A DNA stretch of 64,000 nt from Mobilicoccus pelagius NBRC 104925 (GTDB lineage Bacteria > Actinomycetota > Actinomycetes > Actinomycetales > Dermatophilaceae): the NCBI RefSeq assembly GCF_000247995.1, contig NZ_BAFE01000073.1:62001-126000 (forward strand). Direction: 5' to 3'. A program made the translations under genes and the position numbers. A model generated the notes under the pieces. That model searched no databases. It was given only the letters and a program-made list of their open reading frames with translations, and had not been told where the DNA came from. Positions within the stretch are counted from its first letter, which is position 1; each line of letters opens with the position of its first letter. This document shows, one piece after another, positions 31,987 to 41,318 of the stretch.

Positions 31987-33332
31987 CACGCGACTCCGAA
32001 GATCTCCGGTACCCGGTCGAGGGCGGCGACGAAGGCGTCGATCTCCTCGCGGGTGGTGTAGACGTGGAAGCTCGCCCGCGTCGAGGCGGGGACGCGCAGC
32101 GCGCGGTGCAGCGGCCACGCGCAGTGGTGGCCGGTGCGCACGGCGATGCCGGAGTCGTCGAGGATCTGGCCGACGTCGTGGGGGTGCACCCCGTCGACGA
32201 CGAACGAGACCGCGCCGACGCGGCGCTGCGGGTCGGTCGGGCCGAGGACCCGGACCCACGGACGCTTTGCGAGCTCCTCGAGGGTGTAGGCGACGAGGTC
32301 GCGGTCGTGGGCCGCGACCCGGTCCATGCCGATCTCCGACAGGTAGTCCACGGCGGCACCGAGCCCGATGACCTGGGCGGTCATCGGCACGCCGGCCTCG
32401 AACCGCTGCGGCGGGGCCGCGTACGTCGACCCCTCGATGCGGACGACCTCGATCATCGAGCCACCCGTGACGTACGGGGGCATCGCCTCGAGGAGTTCGT
32501 ACCGGCCCCAGAGGACGCCGATGCCGCTCGGGCCGAGGACCTTGTGGCCGGTGAAGGCCATGAAGTCCACGCCGAGGTCGACGACGTCGACGGGGATGTG
32601 CGGCACCGACTGGCAGCCGTCGAGCACGGTGAGCGCCCCGACCTCCTTGGCGCGCGCGACGATCCGCGGCACGTCGACGAGGGTGCCGAGGACGTTGCTC
32701 ACGTGCGTGAACGCGACGAGCTTCGTGCGCTCGGTGATCGCCGACAGCTCGGGGTCGAGGTCGCCGGACTCGTCGATCTCGAGCCACGTGAGCGTCGCGC
32801 CCGTGCGGCGGCAGAACTCCTGCCACGGCACGAGGTTGGCGTGGTGCTCGAGGGTCGTGATGCACACCTCGTCGCCCGGACCGATGCGGAGCCGGTCGGC
32901 GACGAGCGGGTCGACCCCGTCCAGGGCGCCGGGCGCGTTCGCGTTGGAGAGGGCGTAGGCGACGAGGTTGAGCGCCTCGGTGCCGTTGCGGGTGAAGACG
33001 ATCTCCTGCGCGGGGGCGCCGATGAACTCCCCGATCCGCTCGCGGGCGGACTCGTAGAGGTCGGTGGCCTCCTCGGCGAGCTGGTGGGCTCCCCGGTGGA
33101 CCGCGGCGTTGTGGTGCTCGTAGAAGTCACGCTCGGCGTCGAGCACCGCACGCGGCTTCTGCGCCGTGGCGCCGGAGTCGAGGTAGACGAGGGGCTTGCC
33201 GCCCCGCACCGTCCGGCTCAGGATCGGGAAGTCCTCACGGAGCCGGGCGATCTCCGCCGCGTCGGGGGCCGGACGTGGGGGGACACCGGCCTCCTCGCGG
33301 TCGACCTCCGGGGTGGTGTGAGGTGCCGTCAT
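31986..33332 (-). CDS. sufS: Cysteine desulfurase SufS
   Basis: A 448-residue PLP enzyme that releases sulfur from cysteine for cluster assembly. The PLP lysine is in TGHKVLGPSGIG (near residue 255), and the active-site Cys in RTGHHCAWP (near 400) lies in the short-loop SufS (group II) context. The substrate-side LDSGATAQKP lies near residue 50. It is coupled to sufC before it and sufU after it by one-base TGATG overlaps. Confidence 0.95.
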   Translation of the reverse strand: MTAPHTTPEVDREEAGVPPRPAPDAAEIARLREDFPILSRTVRGGKPLVYLDSGATAQKPRAVLDAERDFYEHHNAAVHRGAHQLAEEATDLYESARERIGEFIGAPAQEIVFTRNGTEALNLVAYALSNANAPGALDGVDPLVADRLRIGPGDEVCITTLEHHANLVPWQEFCRRTGATLTWLEIDESGDLDPELSAITERTKLVAFTHVSNVLGTLVDVPRIVARAKEVGALTVLDGCQSVPHIPVDVVDLGVDFMAFTGHKVLGPSGIGVLWGRYELLEAMPPYVTGGSMIEVVRIEGSTYAAPPQRFEAGVPMTAQVIGLGAAVDYLSEIGMDRVAAHDRDLVAYTLEELAKRPWVRVLGPTDPQRRVGAVSFVVDGVHPHDVGQILDDSGIAVRTGHHCAWPLHRALRVPASTRASFHVYTTREEIDAFVAALDRVPEIFGVA

Positions 33333-34123
33333 CAGACGTTCGCCGTCGCGCCCTGGTTCGTGAACCGGTCGTAGCCCTCGTTCTCGAGACGTTCGGCGAG
33401 CTCCGGGCCGCCCTCCTCGGCGACGCGGCCGTCGACGAAGACGTGGACGAAGTCGGGCTTGATGTACCGCAGGATGCGCGTGTAGTGCGTGATGAGGAGA
33501 ACGCCCATGTCGTTGGCGGCCTTCGCCCGGTTGACGCCCTCGGAGACGATGCGCAGCGCGTCGACGTCGAGGCCGGAGTCGGTCTCGTCGAGCACGGCGA
33601 ACCGCGGCTTGAGGAGCTCGAGCTGGAGGATCTCGTGGCGCTTCTTCTCACCGCCGGAGAAGCCGACGTTGACGTCGCGCTCGGCGAACGAGGGGTCCAT
33701 CTTGAGGTCGCCCATGACGTTCTTGACGTCCTTGACCCAGTGACGCAGCTTGGGGGCCTCACCGTCGACGGCCGTCTTGGCGGTGCGCAGGAAGTTGCTC
33801 ACCGAGACGCCGGTGACCTCGACGGGGTACTGCATCGCGAGGAAGACGCCCGCGCGGGCGCGCTCGTCGACGCTCATCGCGAGGACGTCCTCGCCGTCGA
33901 GGGTGATGGTGCCGCTCGTCACCGTGTACTTCGGGTGGCCGGCGATGCTGTAGGCCAGGGTCGACTTGCCCGAGCCGTTCGGGCCCATGATGGCGTGCGT
34001 CTCGCCCGACCGGATGGTCAGGTCGACGCCCTTGAGGATCTCCTTCGCGCCGTGCTCGGTCTCGACGCTGACGTGCAGGTCGCGGATCTCCAGCACGGAA
34101 GGCTGCCGGGTGGTCTCGCTCAT
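33332..34123 (-). CDS. sufC: Fe-S assembly ATPase SufC
   Basis: A 263-residue soluble ABC-type ATPase with Walker A (GPNGSGKST, near residue 46), signature FSGGEKKRHEILQL (near 157) and Walker B FAVLDETDSGLD. It drives the SufBCD scaffold. GGAGCGAG lies before ATG 34123. It is 22 bases downstream of the Rieske gene. Confidence 0.95.
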   Translation of the reverse strand: MSETTRQPSVLEIRDLHVSVETEHGAKEILKGVDLTIRSGETHAIMGPNGSGKSTLAYSIAGHPKYTVTSGTITLDGEDVLAMSVDERARAGVFLAMQYPVEVTGVSVSNFLRTAKTAVDGEAPKLRHWVKDVKNVMGDLKMDPSFAERDVNVGFSGGEKKRHEILQLELLKPRFAVLDETDSGLDVDALRIVSEGVNRAKAANDMGVLLITHYTRILRYIKPDFVHVFVDGRVAEEGGPELAERLENEGYDRFTNQGATANV

Positions 34124-34145
34124 GTCTCGCTCCAGGTGGGGGTGG

Positions 34146-34469
34146 TCAGAAGTTGATGGGCGTCGCGGCGTCGACGTAGACGTCGTCGCCCTCGATCTCG
34201 ACGCGATAGACGGCGACGGCGGCCGTCGCGGGAGGGGAGGCGGGGACGCCGGTGGCGACGTCGAAGCGCGAGCCGTGGAGCCAGCACTCGACGAAGCAGT
34301 CGGAGACCTCGCCCTCCGAGAGGGCGACGGAGCCATGGCTGCAGGAGTCCTCGATCGCGTGGATCGTGCCGTCCTTCAGCCGGATCATCGCGACGTTGCG
34401 GCCCTCGACGACGGCCGGGTGCGCCTGGCCGGGCGTGAGGTCGTCGACGGAGCAGACGAGCTCCCTCAT
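34146..34469 (-). CDS. Rieske [2Fe-2S] ferredoxin-like protein of the suf operon
   Basis: A 107-residue soluble Rieske protein with both ligand boxes: CSHGSV (near residue 43) and CWLHGSRFD (near 62). Biphenyl-dioxygenase-ferredoxin-like proteins of this size are regular members of actinobacterial suf operons between sufD and sufC. Their exact role, perhaps electron supply to assembly, is not established. It overlaps sufD by four bases (ATGA). Confidence 0.9.
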   Translation of the reverse strand: MRELVCSVDDLTPGQAHPAVVEGRNVAMIRLKDGTIHAIEDSCSHGSVALSEGEVSDCFVECWLHGSRFDVATGVPASPPATAAVAVYRVEIEGDDVYVDAATPINF

Positions 34470-35761
34470 TCGCGCGCTCCGTCCAGGGCGAGCTCGGCCT
34501 CGATGCGCTCCATGAGGTGCCCGCTCACCTCGGCGACGCCGATCCGCTCGACGATGTCGGCGAAGAAGCCGCGCACGACGAGCCGACGGGCCTCGTCCTC
34601 GGGGATGCCGCGCGCCTGCAGGTAGAAGAGCTGCAGGTCGTCGAAGCGCCCCGTCGCCGAGGCGTGGCCGGCACCGGCGATCTCGCCCGTCTCGATCTCG
34701 AGGTTGGGGACGGAGTCGGCGCGGGCGCCGTCGGTGAGGAGGAGGTTGCGGTTGAGCTCGTAGGTGTCGGTGCCCTCGGCGGCGGCCCGGATGAGGACGT
34801 CGCCGATCCACACGGTGTGGGCGCCTTCGCCCTGGAGCGCGCTCTTGTAGAGGACGTCGGAGGAGCAGCGGGGTGCCTCGTGGTCGACGAAGAGACGGTG
34901 CTCGAGGTGCTGACCGGCGTCGGCGAACGAGACGCCGAGGCCCTCGAACGTGCCGCCGGTGCCCGCGTAGAACGCGTTCGTGGAGACGCGGACGAGCGCA
35001 CCGCCGAGGCTCACGGCGACGTGGCGGACGGTCGCGTCACGGCCGACGACGACGTCGTGCTGGCCGACGTGGACGGCGTCGTCGTCCCACTCCTGCACGG
35101 TGACGACGCTCACCTGGGCGCCGTCACCCGCGAGGACGGTGACGACCTGGCCGTGCGTGCCGGTTCCGGCGTGCTCGAGGACGATCGTCGCCTTCGAGAA
35201 CGCGCCGACGCGGACGGCGAGGAGCCCGTGGCTGAGACCACCGGTGCCGGTGAGGCGCAGGCGGATCGGCTCGTCGAGCTCGGTCTCGGCCGGGACGTCG
35301 ACGATGCGGGCGAACGGGGCACGGTTCGCCGCGACGGCGGCGACGCGGTCGGCCGGCTTGGGCGGGGTGAGCGCCTTCCAGTCGTCCACGGTTCCGCGGG
35401 AGGACGTGACCCCCGCGGGCAGCGTCTCGGCGACGTCGACCTCGGTGCTGCCGGCCTCGTCGGCGAACAACGGTGCGAGGGGGGTGAGCGGCGTGAAGCG
35501 CCACCCTTCCTCACGGCCGGTCGGCATGTCGAAGTCGGCGACCTCGTAGGAGGTCTTCCACTCGGCGCGCGACTGCTCGGGGACGGTGGACTCGACCGCA
35601 CCACGCACGGCGTCAGCAGCGGCGTTCGCCGTGATCTCCGTGGGGGCGGCGTCCGTCGTCACGCCGGGCGTGCCGAGCGTCGGCTTGTCGGAGTCGACGG
35701 GCATGCCCGTCGAGGTCTCCCCGGTCTCGGGGCGGGGGGTCTGGCGATCGACGAGCGGCAT
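34466..35761 (-). CDS. sufD: Fe-S cluster assembly protein SufD
   Basis: A 431-residue SufBCD scaffold subunit with a right-handed beta-helix core. REEGWRFTPL (near residue 84) is the conserved entry, and FYLQARGIPEDEARRLVVRGFF near the end is the family signature. The first ~55 residues (Pro/Thr/Ala-rich, many possible disordered residues) exceed the usual N-terminus; a later start cannot be excluded. The start shares one base with the sufB stop. Confidence 0.93.
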   Translation of the reverse strand: MPLVDRQTPRPETGETSTGMPVDSDKPTLGTPGVTTDAAPTEITANAAADAVRGAVESTVPEQSRAEWKTSYEVADFDMPTGREEGWRFTPLTPLAPLFADEAGSTEVDVAETLPAGVTSSRGTVDDWKALTPPKPADRVAAVAANRAPFARIVDVPAETELDEPIRLRLTGTGGLSHGLLAVRVGAFSKATIVLEHAGTGTHGQVVTVLAGDGAQVSVVTVQEWDDDAVHVGQHDVVVGRDATVRHVAVSLGGALVRVSTNAFYAGTGGTFEGLGVSFADAGQHLEHRLFVDHEAPRCSSDVLYKSALQGEGAHTVWIGDVLIRAAAEGTDTYELNRNLLLTDGARADSVPNLEIETGEIAGAGHASATGRFDDLQLFYLQARGIPEDEARRLVVRGFFADIVERIGVAEVSGHLMERIEAELALDGARE

Positions 35762-37179
35762 CAGCCCACGGATCCTTCCATCTGCAGCTCGATGAGGCGG
35801 TTGAGTTCGAGGGCATACTCCATGGGGAGCTCACGGGCGATCGGCTCGACGAACCCGCGCACGATCATCGCCATGGCCTCCTCCTCGCTCAGGCCTCGCG
35901 ACATGAGGTAGAAGAGCTGGTCGTCGCTCACCTTGGACACCGTGGCCTCGTGGCCGAGCTGCACGTCGTCCTCGCGGACGTCGACGTACGGGTAGGTGTC
36001 GGAGCGGCTGATCGTGTCGACGAGCAGGGCGTCGCAGACGACCGAGCTCTTGGAGTCGGTCGCGCCCTCGGCGACCTGGACGAGTCCGCGGTAGGACGTG
36101 CGGCCGCCGCCGCGCGCCACCGACTTGCTCACGATGGAGCTCGAGGTGTGCGGGGCGTTGTGGACCATCTTGGCGCCGGCGTCCTGGTGCTGACCCTCAC
36201 CGGCGAACGCGATGGAGAGGGTCTCGCCGCGGGCGTGCTCCCCCTGGAGGAACACGGCGGGATACTTCATCGTCACCTTGGAGCCGATGTTGCCGTCGAC
36301 CCATTCCATCGTCGCGCCGGCCTCGCAGACGGCGCGCTTGGTGACGAGGTTGTACACGTTGTTCGACCAGTTCTGGATCGTCGTGTAGCGCACGCGGGCG
36401 CCCTTCTTGACAACGATCTCGACGACGGCGCTGTGCAGCGAGTCCGACTTGTAGATCGGTGCCGTGCAGCCCTCGACGTAGTGCACGTAGGAGTCCTCGT
36501 CGGCGATGATGAGCGTCCGCTCGAACTGGCCCATGTTCTCCGTGTTGATGCGGAAGTAGGCCTGGAGCGGGATGTCGACGTGGACGCCCGGCGGGACGTA
36601 GATGAACGAGCCGCCCGACCACACCGCGGTGTTGAGCGACGCAAACTTGTTGTCCCCCGGGGGAATCACGGTGCCGAAGTACTCGCGGAAGAGCTCCTCG
36701 TGCTCACGCAGACCGGAGTCCGTGTCGACGAAGATGACGCCCTTCTCCTCCAGGTCCTCGCGGATCTGGTGGTAGACGACCTCCGACTCGTACTGGGCGG
36801 CGACACCGGCGATGAGGCGCTGCTTCTCCGCCTCCGGGATGCCGAGCTTGTCGTACGTGGCCTTGATGTCCTCGGGCAACTCGTCCCAGGACGTCGCCTG
36901 CTTCTCCGTGGACCGGACGAAGTACTTGATGTTCTGGAAGTCGATGCCGGAGAGATCGCTGCCCCAGTGCGGCATGGGCTTCTTGTCGAACAGGCGGAGC
37001 GACTTGAGGCGCAGCTCGCGCATCCACTCCGGTTCGTCCTTGCGCCCCGAGATGTCCTCGACGACCTCGGTGTTGAGGCCGCGACGCGCGGAGGCTCCCG
37101 CGACGTCCTTGTCGGCCCAGCCGTACTCGTAGCGTCCGAGGTCCTTCAGGCCCGGGTTGAGCTCCTCGATCGTGCTCAT
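35761..37179 (-). CDS. sufB: Fe-S cluster assembly protein SufB
   Basis: A 472-residue core scaffold subunit on which the cluster is built. It contains [17 protein letters not shown] (near residue 45), [18 protein letters not shown] (near 195), [14 protein letters not shown] with a conserved Cys (near 235), and the C-terminal [20 protein letters not shown] signature. It has no intein, unlike the SufB of several mycobacteria. The ATG overlaps the sufR stop (ATGA). Confidence 0.96.
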   Translation of the reverse strand: MSTIEELNPGLKDLGRYEYGWADKDVAGASARRGLNTEVVEDISGRKDEPEWMRELRLKSLRLFDKKPMPHWGSDLSGIDFQNIKYFVRSTEKQATSWDELPEDIKATYDKLGIPEAEKQRLIAGVAAQYESEVVYHQIREDLEEKGVIFVDTDSGLREHEELFREYFGTVIPPGDNKFASLNTAVWSGGSFIYVPPGVHVDIPLQAYFRINTENMGQFERTLIIADEDSYVHYVEGCTAPIYKSDSLHSAVVEIVVKKGARVRYTTIQNWSNNVYNLVTKRAVCEAGATMEWVDGNIGSKVTMKYPAVFLQGEHARGETLSIAFAGEGQHQDAGAKMVHNAPHTSSSIVSKSVARGGGRTSYRGLVQVAEGATDSKSSVVCDALLVDTISRSDTYPYVDVREDDVQLGHEATVSKVSDDQLFYLMSRGLSEEEAMAMIVRGFVEPIARELPMEYALELNRLIELQMEGSVG

Positions 37180-38039
37180 GTGGCGCTCCCTTCGTCGTGC
37201 CCGTGGGCGCAGTGGTCGGTGTTCGTGCTCGTGTGTCTCGTGCTGGTGCGTGTGGTGCCGGTCGGTGTCGTGCGGGTCGACGCCGGTGGGGGTGCGGCCG
37301 TGCTCGCGGGCGCGCGGCCCGGCGTCCCGAGGACGACGGGTTCGCGCGGGACGAACGTCGTGCACACGTGCTCCCCGCCGGCGAGGGTGGCGAGACGCTG
37401 CACGTGGACCCCGAGCAGGCGGGCGAAGACCTCGGTCTCCTCCTCGCAGAACTGCGGGAACCGCGTCGCGACCTCCGGCATGGGGCAGTGACCCTGGCAC
37501 AGCTGCAGCCCCAGGCCGGACGGGCCGACCGGACGGGCCGAGGCAGCATAACCGTCGGCGGCGAGGGCGGTGGCGAGTGCCTGGGCGCGGGCGTCGAGGT
37601 CCTCCCCCGCGGCCTCGACGACCGGCGCATACCGGCCCTCGAGGACGGCGAGGCGGGCGCGAGCGAAGTCGGCGACGGCGTCCTGCCCGAGACGGTCGGC
37701 GAGGAACTGCAGCGCGTCGGTGGCGACGTCGCCGTAACCGGTGGAGAGGCGGTTGTGCCCCTCGGGGGTGACGACGAACGCCCGTGCGGGGCGGCCGCGT
37801 CCACGCTTGGCGGGGGTGACGTCGGAGGTTGCGATGAGCCCGTCCTGGGCGAGGGCCTCGAGATGGCGTCGCACCCCGGCCGTCGTTATGGCGAGGACCT
37901 CGGCGAGACGCGCCGCAGTGACGGGGCCAAGTTCGGAGACCCGTCGCAGCACGACGTCACGCGTACGGGCATCGCCGTCGGTGGAGACACGGCTCCTCGA
38001 CGCGGCGGACGTCCGACCCTCGATAAACACAACGGTCAT
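37176..38039 (-). CDS. sufR: SufR-type iron-sulfur transcriptional regulator
   Basis: A 287-residue winged-helix regulator (HTH residues ~30-90: [21 protein letters not shown]). A cysteine set typical of SufR follows: [10 protein letters not shown] (near 182), FCEEE (near 197) and HVCTTF (near 224). These would bind a cluster and repress the suf genes when clusters are plentiful. The Thr/Pro-rich tail ends in HCAHGHDE and overlaps sufB. ATG 38039 is listed. GTG 38030 is an attractive alternative because TAAGAT ends seven bases before it, as in other leaderless genes here. Confidence 0.87.
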   Translation of the reverse strand: MTVVFIEGRTSAASRSRVSTDGDARTRDVVLRRVSELGPVTAARLAEVLAITTAGVRRHLEALAQDGLIATSDVTPAKRGRGRPARAFVVTPEGHNRLSTGYGDVATDALQFLADRLGQDAVADFARARLAVLEGRYAPVVEAAGEDLDARAQALATALAADGYAASARPVGPSGLGLQLCQGHCPMPEVATRFPQFCEEETEVFARLLGVHVQRLATLAGGEHVCTTFVPREPVVLGTPGRAPASTAAPPPASTRTTPTGTTRTSTRHTSTNTDHCAHGHDEGSAT

Positions 38040-38043
38040 CTTA
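38038..38043 (-). promoter_or_regulatory. Probable -10 element of the suf operon
   Basis: TAAGAT on the minus strand lies in an AT-rich patch (ATTAGGTAAG) and sits seven bases from GTG 38030. It overlaps the alternative ATG at 38039. Autorepression by SufR would be expected to act here, but no clear inverted repeat is visible. Confidence 0.45.
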
Positions 38044-38200
38044 CCTAATTCGTCGGAGCCTGTCTCCGGGGGTGGGTTCCGGCCGGTTCGTGGACGCGAC
38101 CGCAGCCGAAGGCCGGCGTCCTCCTGGCCACGCAGGCACCCCCCCGCCCCTCGCCCCTCGCGTACGTACGCGCGCCGCCGGGGGTGTCGGAGGCGCGTCC

Positions 38201-38206
38201 TAGACT
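38201..38206 (+). promoter_or_regulatory. -10 element for leaderless ABC transporter mRNA
   Basis: TAGACT lies six bases before the ATG at 38213. Confidence 0.5.
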
Positions 38207-38212
38207 CGCGCC

Positions 38213-39028
38213 ATGCCGCTCCCCCCAGGCCGTCCGCGCGACGACGTCCCTCAGCCCGACGAGTCCCGACACCCCGTCCCCGGCGCCACCGGTGAGGCCG
38301 GTGAGGCCGCGGTGTCGGTACGGGGGCTCGACAAGCACTTCGGGGACGTGCGCGCCGTGCACGGCATGACGTGGGGGGCCCACCTCGGGCGCATCACCGC
38401 CGTCCTCGGTCCCAACGGTGCGGGCAAGACGACGACCGTCGCCTGCCTCGAGGGGCTGCTGCGCCCCGATGCCGGTGAGGCACGCGTCCTCGGCGTCGAC
38501 CCGTGGGGCGCCGGGCCGGACCATCGCGCCGCCGTCGGCGTCATGCTCCAGGACGGCGGTCTGTCCAACACGAGCACTCCGGCGCGGCTCATCCCCCACC
38601 TCGCCCGCCTCTACGCCGACCCGTGGCCGCTCGACGACCTCACCGGGCGCCTCGGCATCCGCGACTTCGAGCACACGAGCGTCCGGCGCCTCTCGGGTGG
38701 GCAGCGCCAGCGCGTCGCCCTCGCCGCGGCACTCGTCGGCCGCCCGAGGGTCGCGTTCCTCGACGAGCCGTCCGCCGGGCTCGACCCCCACGCTCGCCTC
38801 GACGTGTGGGAACTCGTGCGCGAGGTCGCCGCGGCCGGCGCATGCGTCGTCCTCACCACCCACTCCTTCGAGGAGGCCGAGCGTCTCGCCGACGACCTCG
38901 TCGTCGTCGCCGACGGTCACGCCGTCGCGACCGGCACCGTCGCCGAGGTCGCGGACGGGCGTGGCCTCGAGGAGACGTACTTCACCCTCACCCGTCCGGG
39001 CGCCCACCACGACGGAGGTCACCGATGA
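38213..39028 (+). CDS. ABC transporter ATP-binding protein (ABC-2 type)
   Basis: A 271-residue ATPase with a ~35-residue polar leader, Walker A (GPNGAGKTTTVA, near residue 66), signature LSGGQRQRVALAAAL (near 160), Walker B VAFLDEPSAGLDP and a switch His in TTHSFEEAERLA. It pairs with the overlapping permease gene (ATGA). Such pairs commonly lie upstream of ctaA in Actinobacteria, but their substrate is unknown. Confidence 0.88.
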   Translation: MPLPPGRPRDDVPQPDESRHPVPGATGEAGEAAVSVRGLDKHFGDVRAVHGMTWGAHLGRITAVLGPNGAGKTTTVACLEGLLRPDAGEARVLGVDPWGAGPDHRAAVGVMLQDGGLSNTSTPARLIPHLARLYADPWPLDDLTGRLGIRDFEHTSVRRLSGGQRQRVALAAALVGRPRVAFLDEPSAGLDPHARLDVWELVREVAAAGACVVLTTHSFEEAERLADDLVVVADGHAVATGTVAEVADGRGLEETYFTLTRPGAHHDGGHR

Positions 39029-39795
39029 GCACCACCCTTCGCGCACCGGGTGGCGCCGCGGCCCCCACCGGTGCCCGCGTCCTCACACAGGCACGGTTCG
39101 AGGCCTCCACGCTGCTCCGCAACGGCGAGCAGCTCCTCGTCGCGATCGTCCTGCCCGCGCTCACGCTCTTCGCCCTCCTCTACGCGCCCGTGCCCGGGTT
39201 CGACGGCCCGCACCGGCTCGACCTCGCGATGGCGGGCGTCCTCGGCCTCGCGGTCATCTCGACCGCGTTCACGGGTCAGGCGATCTCGACGGGATTCGAC
39301 CGGCGTTACGGGGTCCTGCGGCTGCTCGGCACGACGCCGCTCGGGCGGGGCGGTCTCCTCGCGGCGAAGGCCCTCGCGGTGCTCGTCGTCCTCGTCATCC
39401 AGTCCGTCGTGCTCGGCGGCATCGGCGCGACCCTGGGATGGCGGCCCCACCCCGGGCACCTCCTCCTCGCCGTGCCCGTCCTCGTCGTCGGCGCGTGGGT
39501 GTTCGTCGCACTCGCGCTCCTCCTCGCCGGCACGCTGCGGGCCGAGGCCGTGCTCGCCCTCGCGAACCTCGTGTGGGTCCTCCTTCTCGGCATCGGTGGC
39601 ATCGTCATCCCGCCGCACGTCCTACCCGGAGGCCTCGAACGTCTCGCGGCGTGGCTGCCCTCGGGCGCCCTCGGCGATGCGACGCGGGCCGCAATGCTCC
39701 ACGGCACGATCCCCCTCGCGCCGATGCTCGTCCTCCTCGTGTGGGGCGTCGTCGCGAGCGTCCTCGCCGCCCGCTTCTTCCGCTGGAGCGACTGA
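39025..39795 (+). CDS. ABC-2 type transporter permease
   Basis: A 256-residue membrane protein with about six helices (first near residues 38-55, last near 235-250). It shows the ABC-2 pattern, including the FDRRYGVLRLLGTTPLGR cytoplasmic coupling segment near residue 90. It is translationally coupled to the ATPase gene by a four-base overlap and lies 130 bases before ctaA. Confidence 0.85.
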   Translation: MSTTLRAPGGAAAPTGARVLTQARFEASTLLRNGEQLLVAIVLPALTLFALLYAPVPGFDGPHRLDLAMAGVLGLAVISTAFTGQAISTGFDRRYGVLRLLGTTPLGRGGLLAAKALAVLVVLVIQSVVLGGIGATLGWRPHPGHLLLAVPVLVVGAWVFVALALLLAGTLRAEAVLALANLVWVLLLGIGGIVIPPHVLPGGLERLAAWLPSGALGDATRAAMLHGTIPLAPMLVLLVWGVVASVLAARFFRWSD

Positions 39796-39913
39796 GCCGC
39801 GCCCTCCCCGCTCGGGCGTCCCCGGCGCCGTCGTCGTCGAACGGGTTCCGGCCCGCGTGTCGGACGGAAGGGCCCGTCCCCCGGACGGCGGGGTCGGTCA
39901 CGGGATCCGGGGA

Positions 39914-39919
39914 TAGGGT
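39914..39919 (+). promoter_or_regulatory. -10 element for leaderless ctaA mRNA
   Basis: TAGGGT lies six bases before the GTG start at 39926. Confidence 0.5.
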
Positions 39920-39925
39920 GGCCGC

Positions 39926-40867
39926 GTGAGCACGACCTCGACCCCCGGTAGCCCCGTCCAGACCCCCGCCGACGTCGTCGCACCCCCGCGCGGTGCACGC
40001 GACTGGATGTGGATCGCCCTCATGGCGAACCTCGTCGGCAACATCGCGATCATCCTCACCGGCGGCCTCGTCCGCCTCACCGGATCGGGCCTCGGCTGCC
40101 CGACGTGGCCGGAGTGCACGCCGGGATCGATCGTGCCCACGGGGCAGCAGACCGAGGGGTTCCACAAGTTCATCGAGTTCGGCAACCGGATGATCACGCC
40201 GGTGCTCGGCGTCATCGCCCTGTGGGTGCTCGTCGTCGCCGTCATGCGGTTCTGGAACACGCGTCGGCGGTTCGTCGTCGACTGCGCGATCCCCCTCCTC
40301 GGCGTCGTCGTGCAGGCGGTGCTCGGCGGGATCATCGTCCTCGCCCACCTCGACCCCAAGACGGTCTCGCCGCACTTCCTCATCTCGCTGTTCCTCGTCT
40401 CGAACGGCACGTACCTCCTGTACCGGTACCGCGAAGGCGACACGACGCCGCAGCGGGTCGTGCCGCACGCCGCCCAGCGTCTCGCGTGGGTGACCGCGGG
40501 GGTCGGCGCCGTCGTCTGCGTCCTCGGCACGGCGGTCACGGGCTCGGGCCCGCACTCCGGCGACTCGATGGCGAACGTGCGGTTCGGTTTCGACCCGCAC
40601 GCGACGAGCTGGCTCCACGCCGACGCGGTGATGCTCTTCCTCGGCCTCTCGGTGGCGCTCGTCGTCGTGAGTCGCCTCGTCGAGGTGCCCGTCCCGTTCC
40701 GTCGCGCCTGGGACTGGACCCTCGGCCTCTCACTCCTCCAGGGCGTCGTCGGCTACGTCCAGTACTTCACGGGGCGCCCCATCGCCCTCGTCGCCGTCCA
40801 CCTGCTCCTGTCGGCGCTCTTCGTCGTGTTCCTCACCCAGGGAGTCCTCACCGCCCGGCGGCGCTGA
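39926..40867 (+). CDS. ctaA: Haem A synthase (COX15/CtaA)
   Basis: A 313-residue eight-helix membrane enzyme that oxidises haem O to haem A for cytochrome c oxidase. The first loop has GGLVRLTGSGLGCPTWPECT (near residue 46) with the paired Cys. Haem-ligand histidines lie in EGFHKFIEFGNR, VLAHLD, SWLHADA and AVHLLLS. It works after CtaB, whose gene converges from downstream. GTG 39926 follows a leaderless-type hexamer. Confidence 0.94.
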   Translation: MSTTSTPGSPVQTPADVVAPPRGARDWMWIALMANLVGNIAIILTGGLVRLTGSGLGCPTWPECTPGSIVPTGQQTEGFHKFIEFGNRMITPVLGVIALWVLVVAVMRFWNTRRRFVVDCAIPLLGVVVQAVLGGIIVLAHLDPKTVSPHFLISLFLVSNGTYLLYRYREGDTTPQRVVPHAAQRLAWVTAGVGAVVCVLGTAVTGSGPHSGDSMANVRFGFDPHATSWLHADAVMLFLGLSVALVVVSRLVEVPVPFRRAWDWTLGLSLLQGVVGYVQYFTGRPIALVAVHLLLSALFVVFLTQGVLTARRR

Positions 40868-40882
40868 GATCCCGACGACCCG

Positions 40883-40916
40883 AACGCCCCGCACACCACC
40901 CGGTGTGCGGGGCGTT
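40883..40916 (+). terminator. Strong terminator of ctaA
   Basis: A perfect 15-bp stem (40883-40897 with 40902-40916) with a 4-base loop is followed by TCTCGTC, 15 bases after the ctaA stop. It is one of the clearest intrinsic terminators in the window. Confidence 0.8.
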
Positions 40917-41318
40917 TCTCGTCTTCGGGCCGGTGGGGTCCGCGCCACGGGAGCGGTGCACCGGATGCGCCGAGGGCGACGAGGTGTCCCTCCCACCGCC
41001 GGAGGGGGCGGCAGGTCCGGCACGTCGCACAGCGCCGCAGATCGAGACATGACGACTCGACTTCCCGTGGTGCCGTGGACCCTCGAAGTCCGTGGCCAGG
41101 GCCTCGCCGAGGAACCCGGACCGGCTGCGGCCCGAGCAGTCCGCCACGGTGCGAGCCCCCGCCCGGTCACGGGGCGACGGCCCCTTCCTTCCCCATCCCC
41201 GGGTGGTGGGACTCGGTGGGCCGCGTCGCACCTGTGGCCACACCCGGACGTGGGAGAGCCCCGGCGCGCCGGAGGTCCGGGCGGCGGGGGGCTCTCGCGT
41301 GTTCCCTGCGGTGTCGAC
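40917..41318. other. Intergenic region between convergent ctaA and ctaB
   Basis: About 400 bases without a convincing gene. Open frames here lack ribosome sites and have unnatural composition. An imperfect terminator-like inverted repeat (41254-41262 with 41288-41296) lies just past the ctaB stop on the minus strand. Confidence 0.5.

Noticed and set aside
40848-41239. Minus-strand open frame in the ctaA-ctaB gap
   Set aside because: There is no Shine-Dalgarno site or promoter and no similarity to a known family. It overlaps the ctaA terminator.
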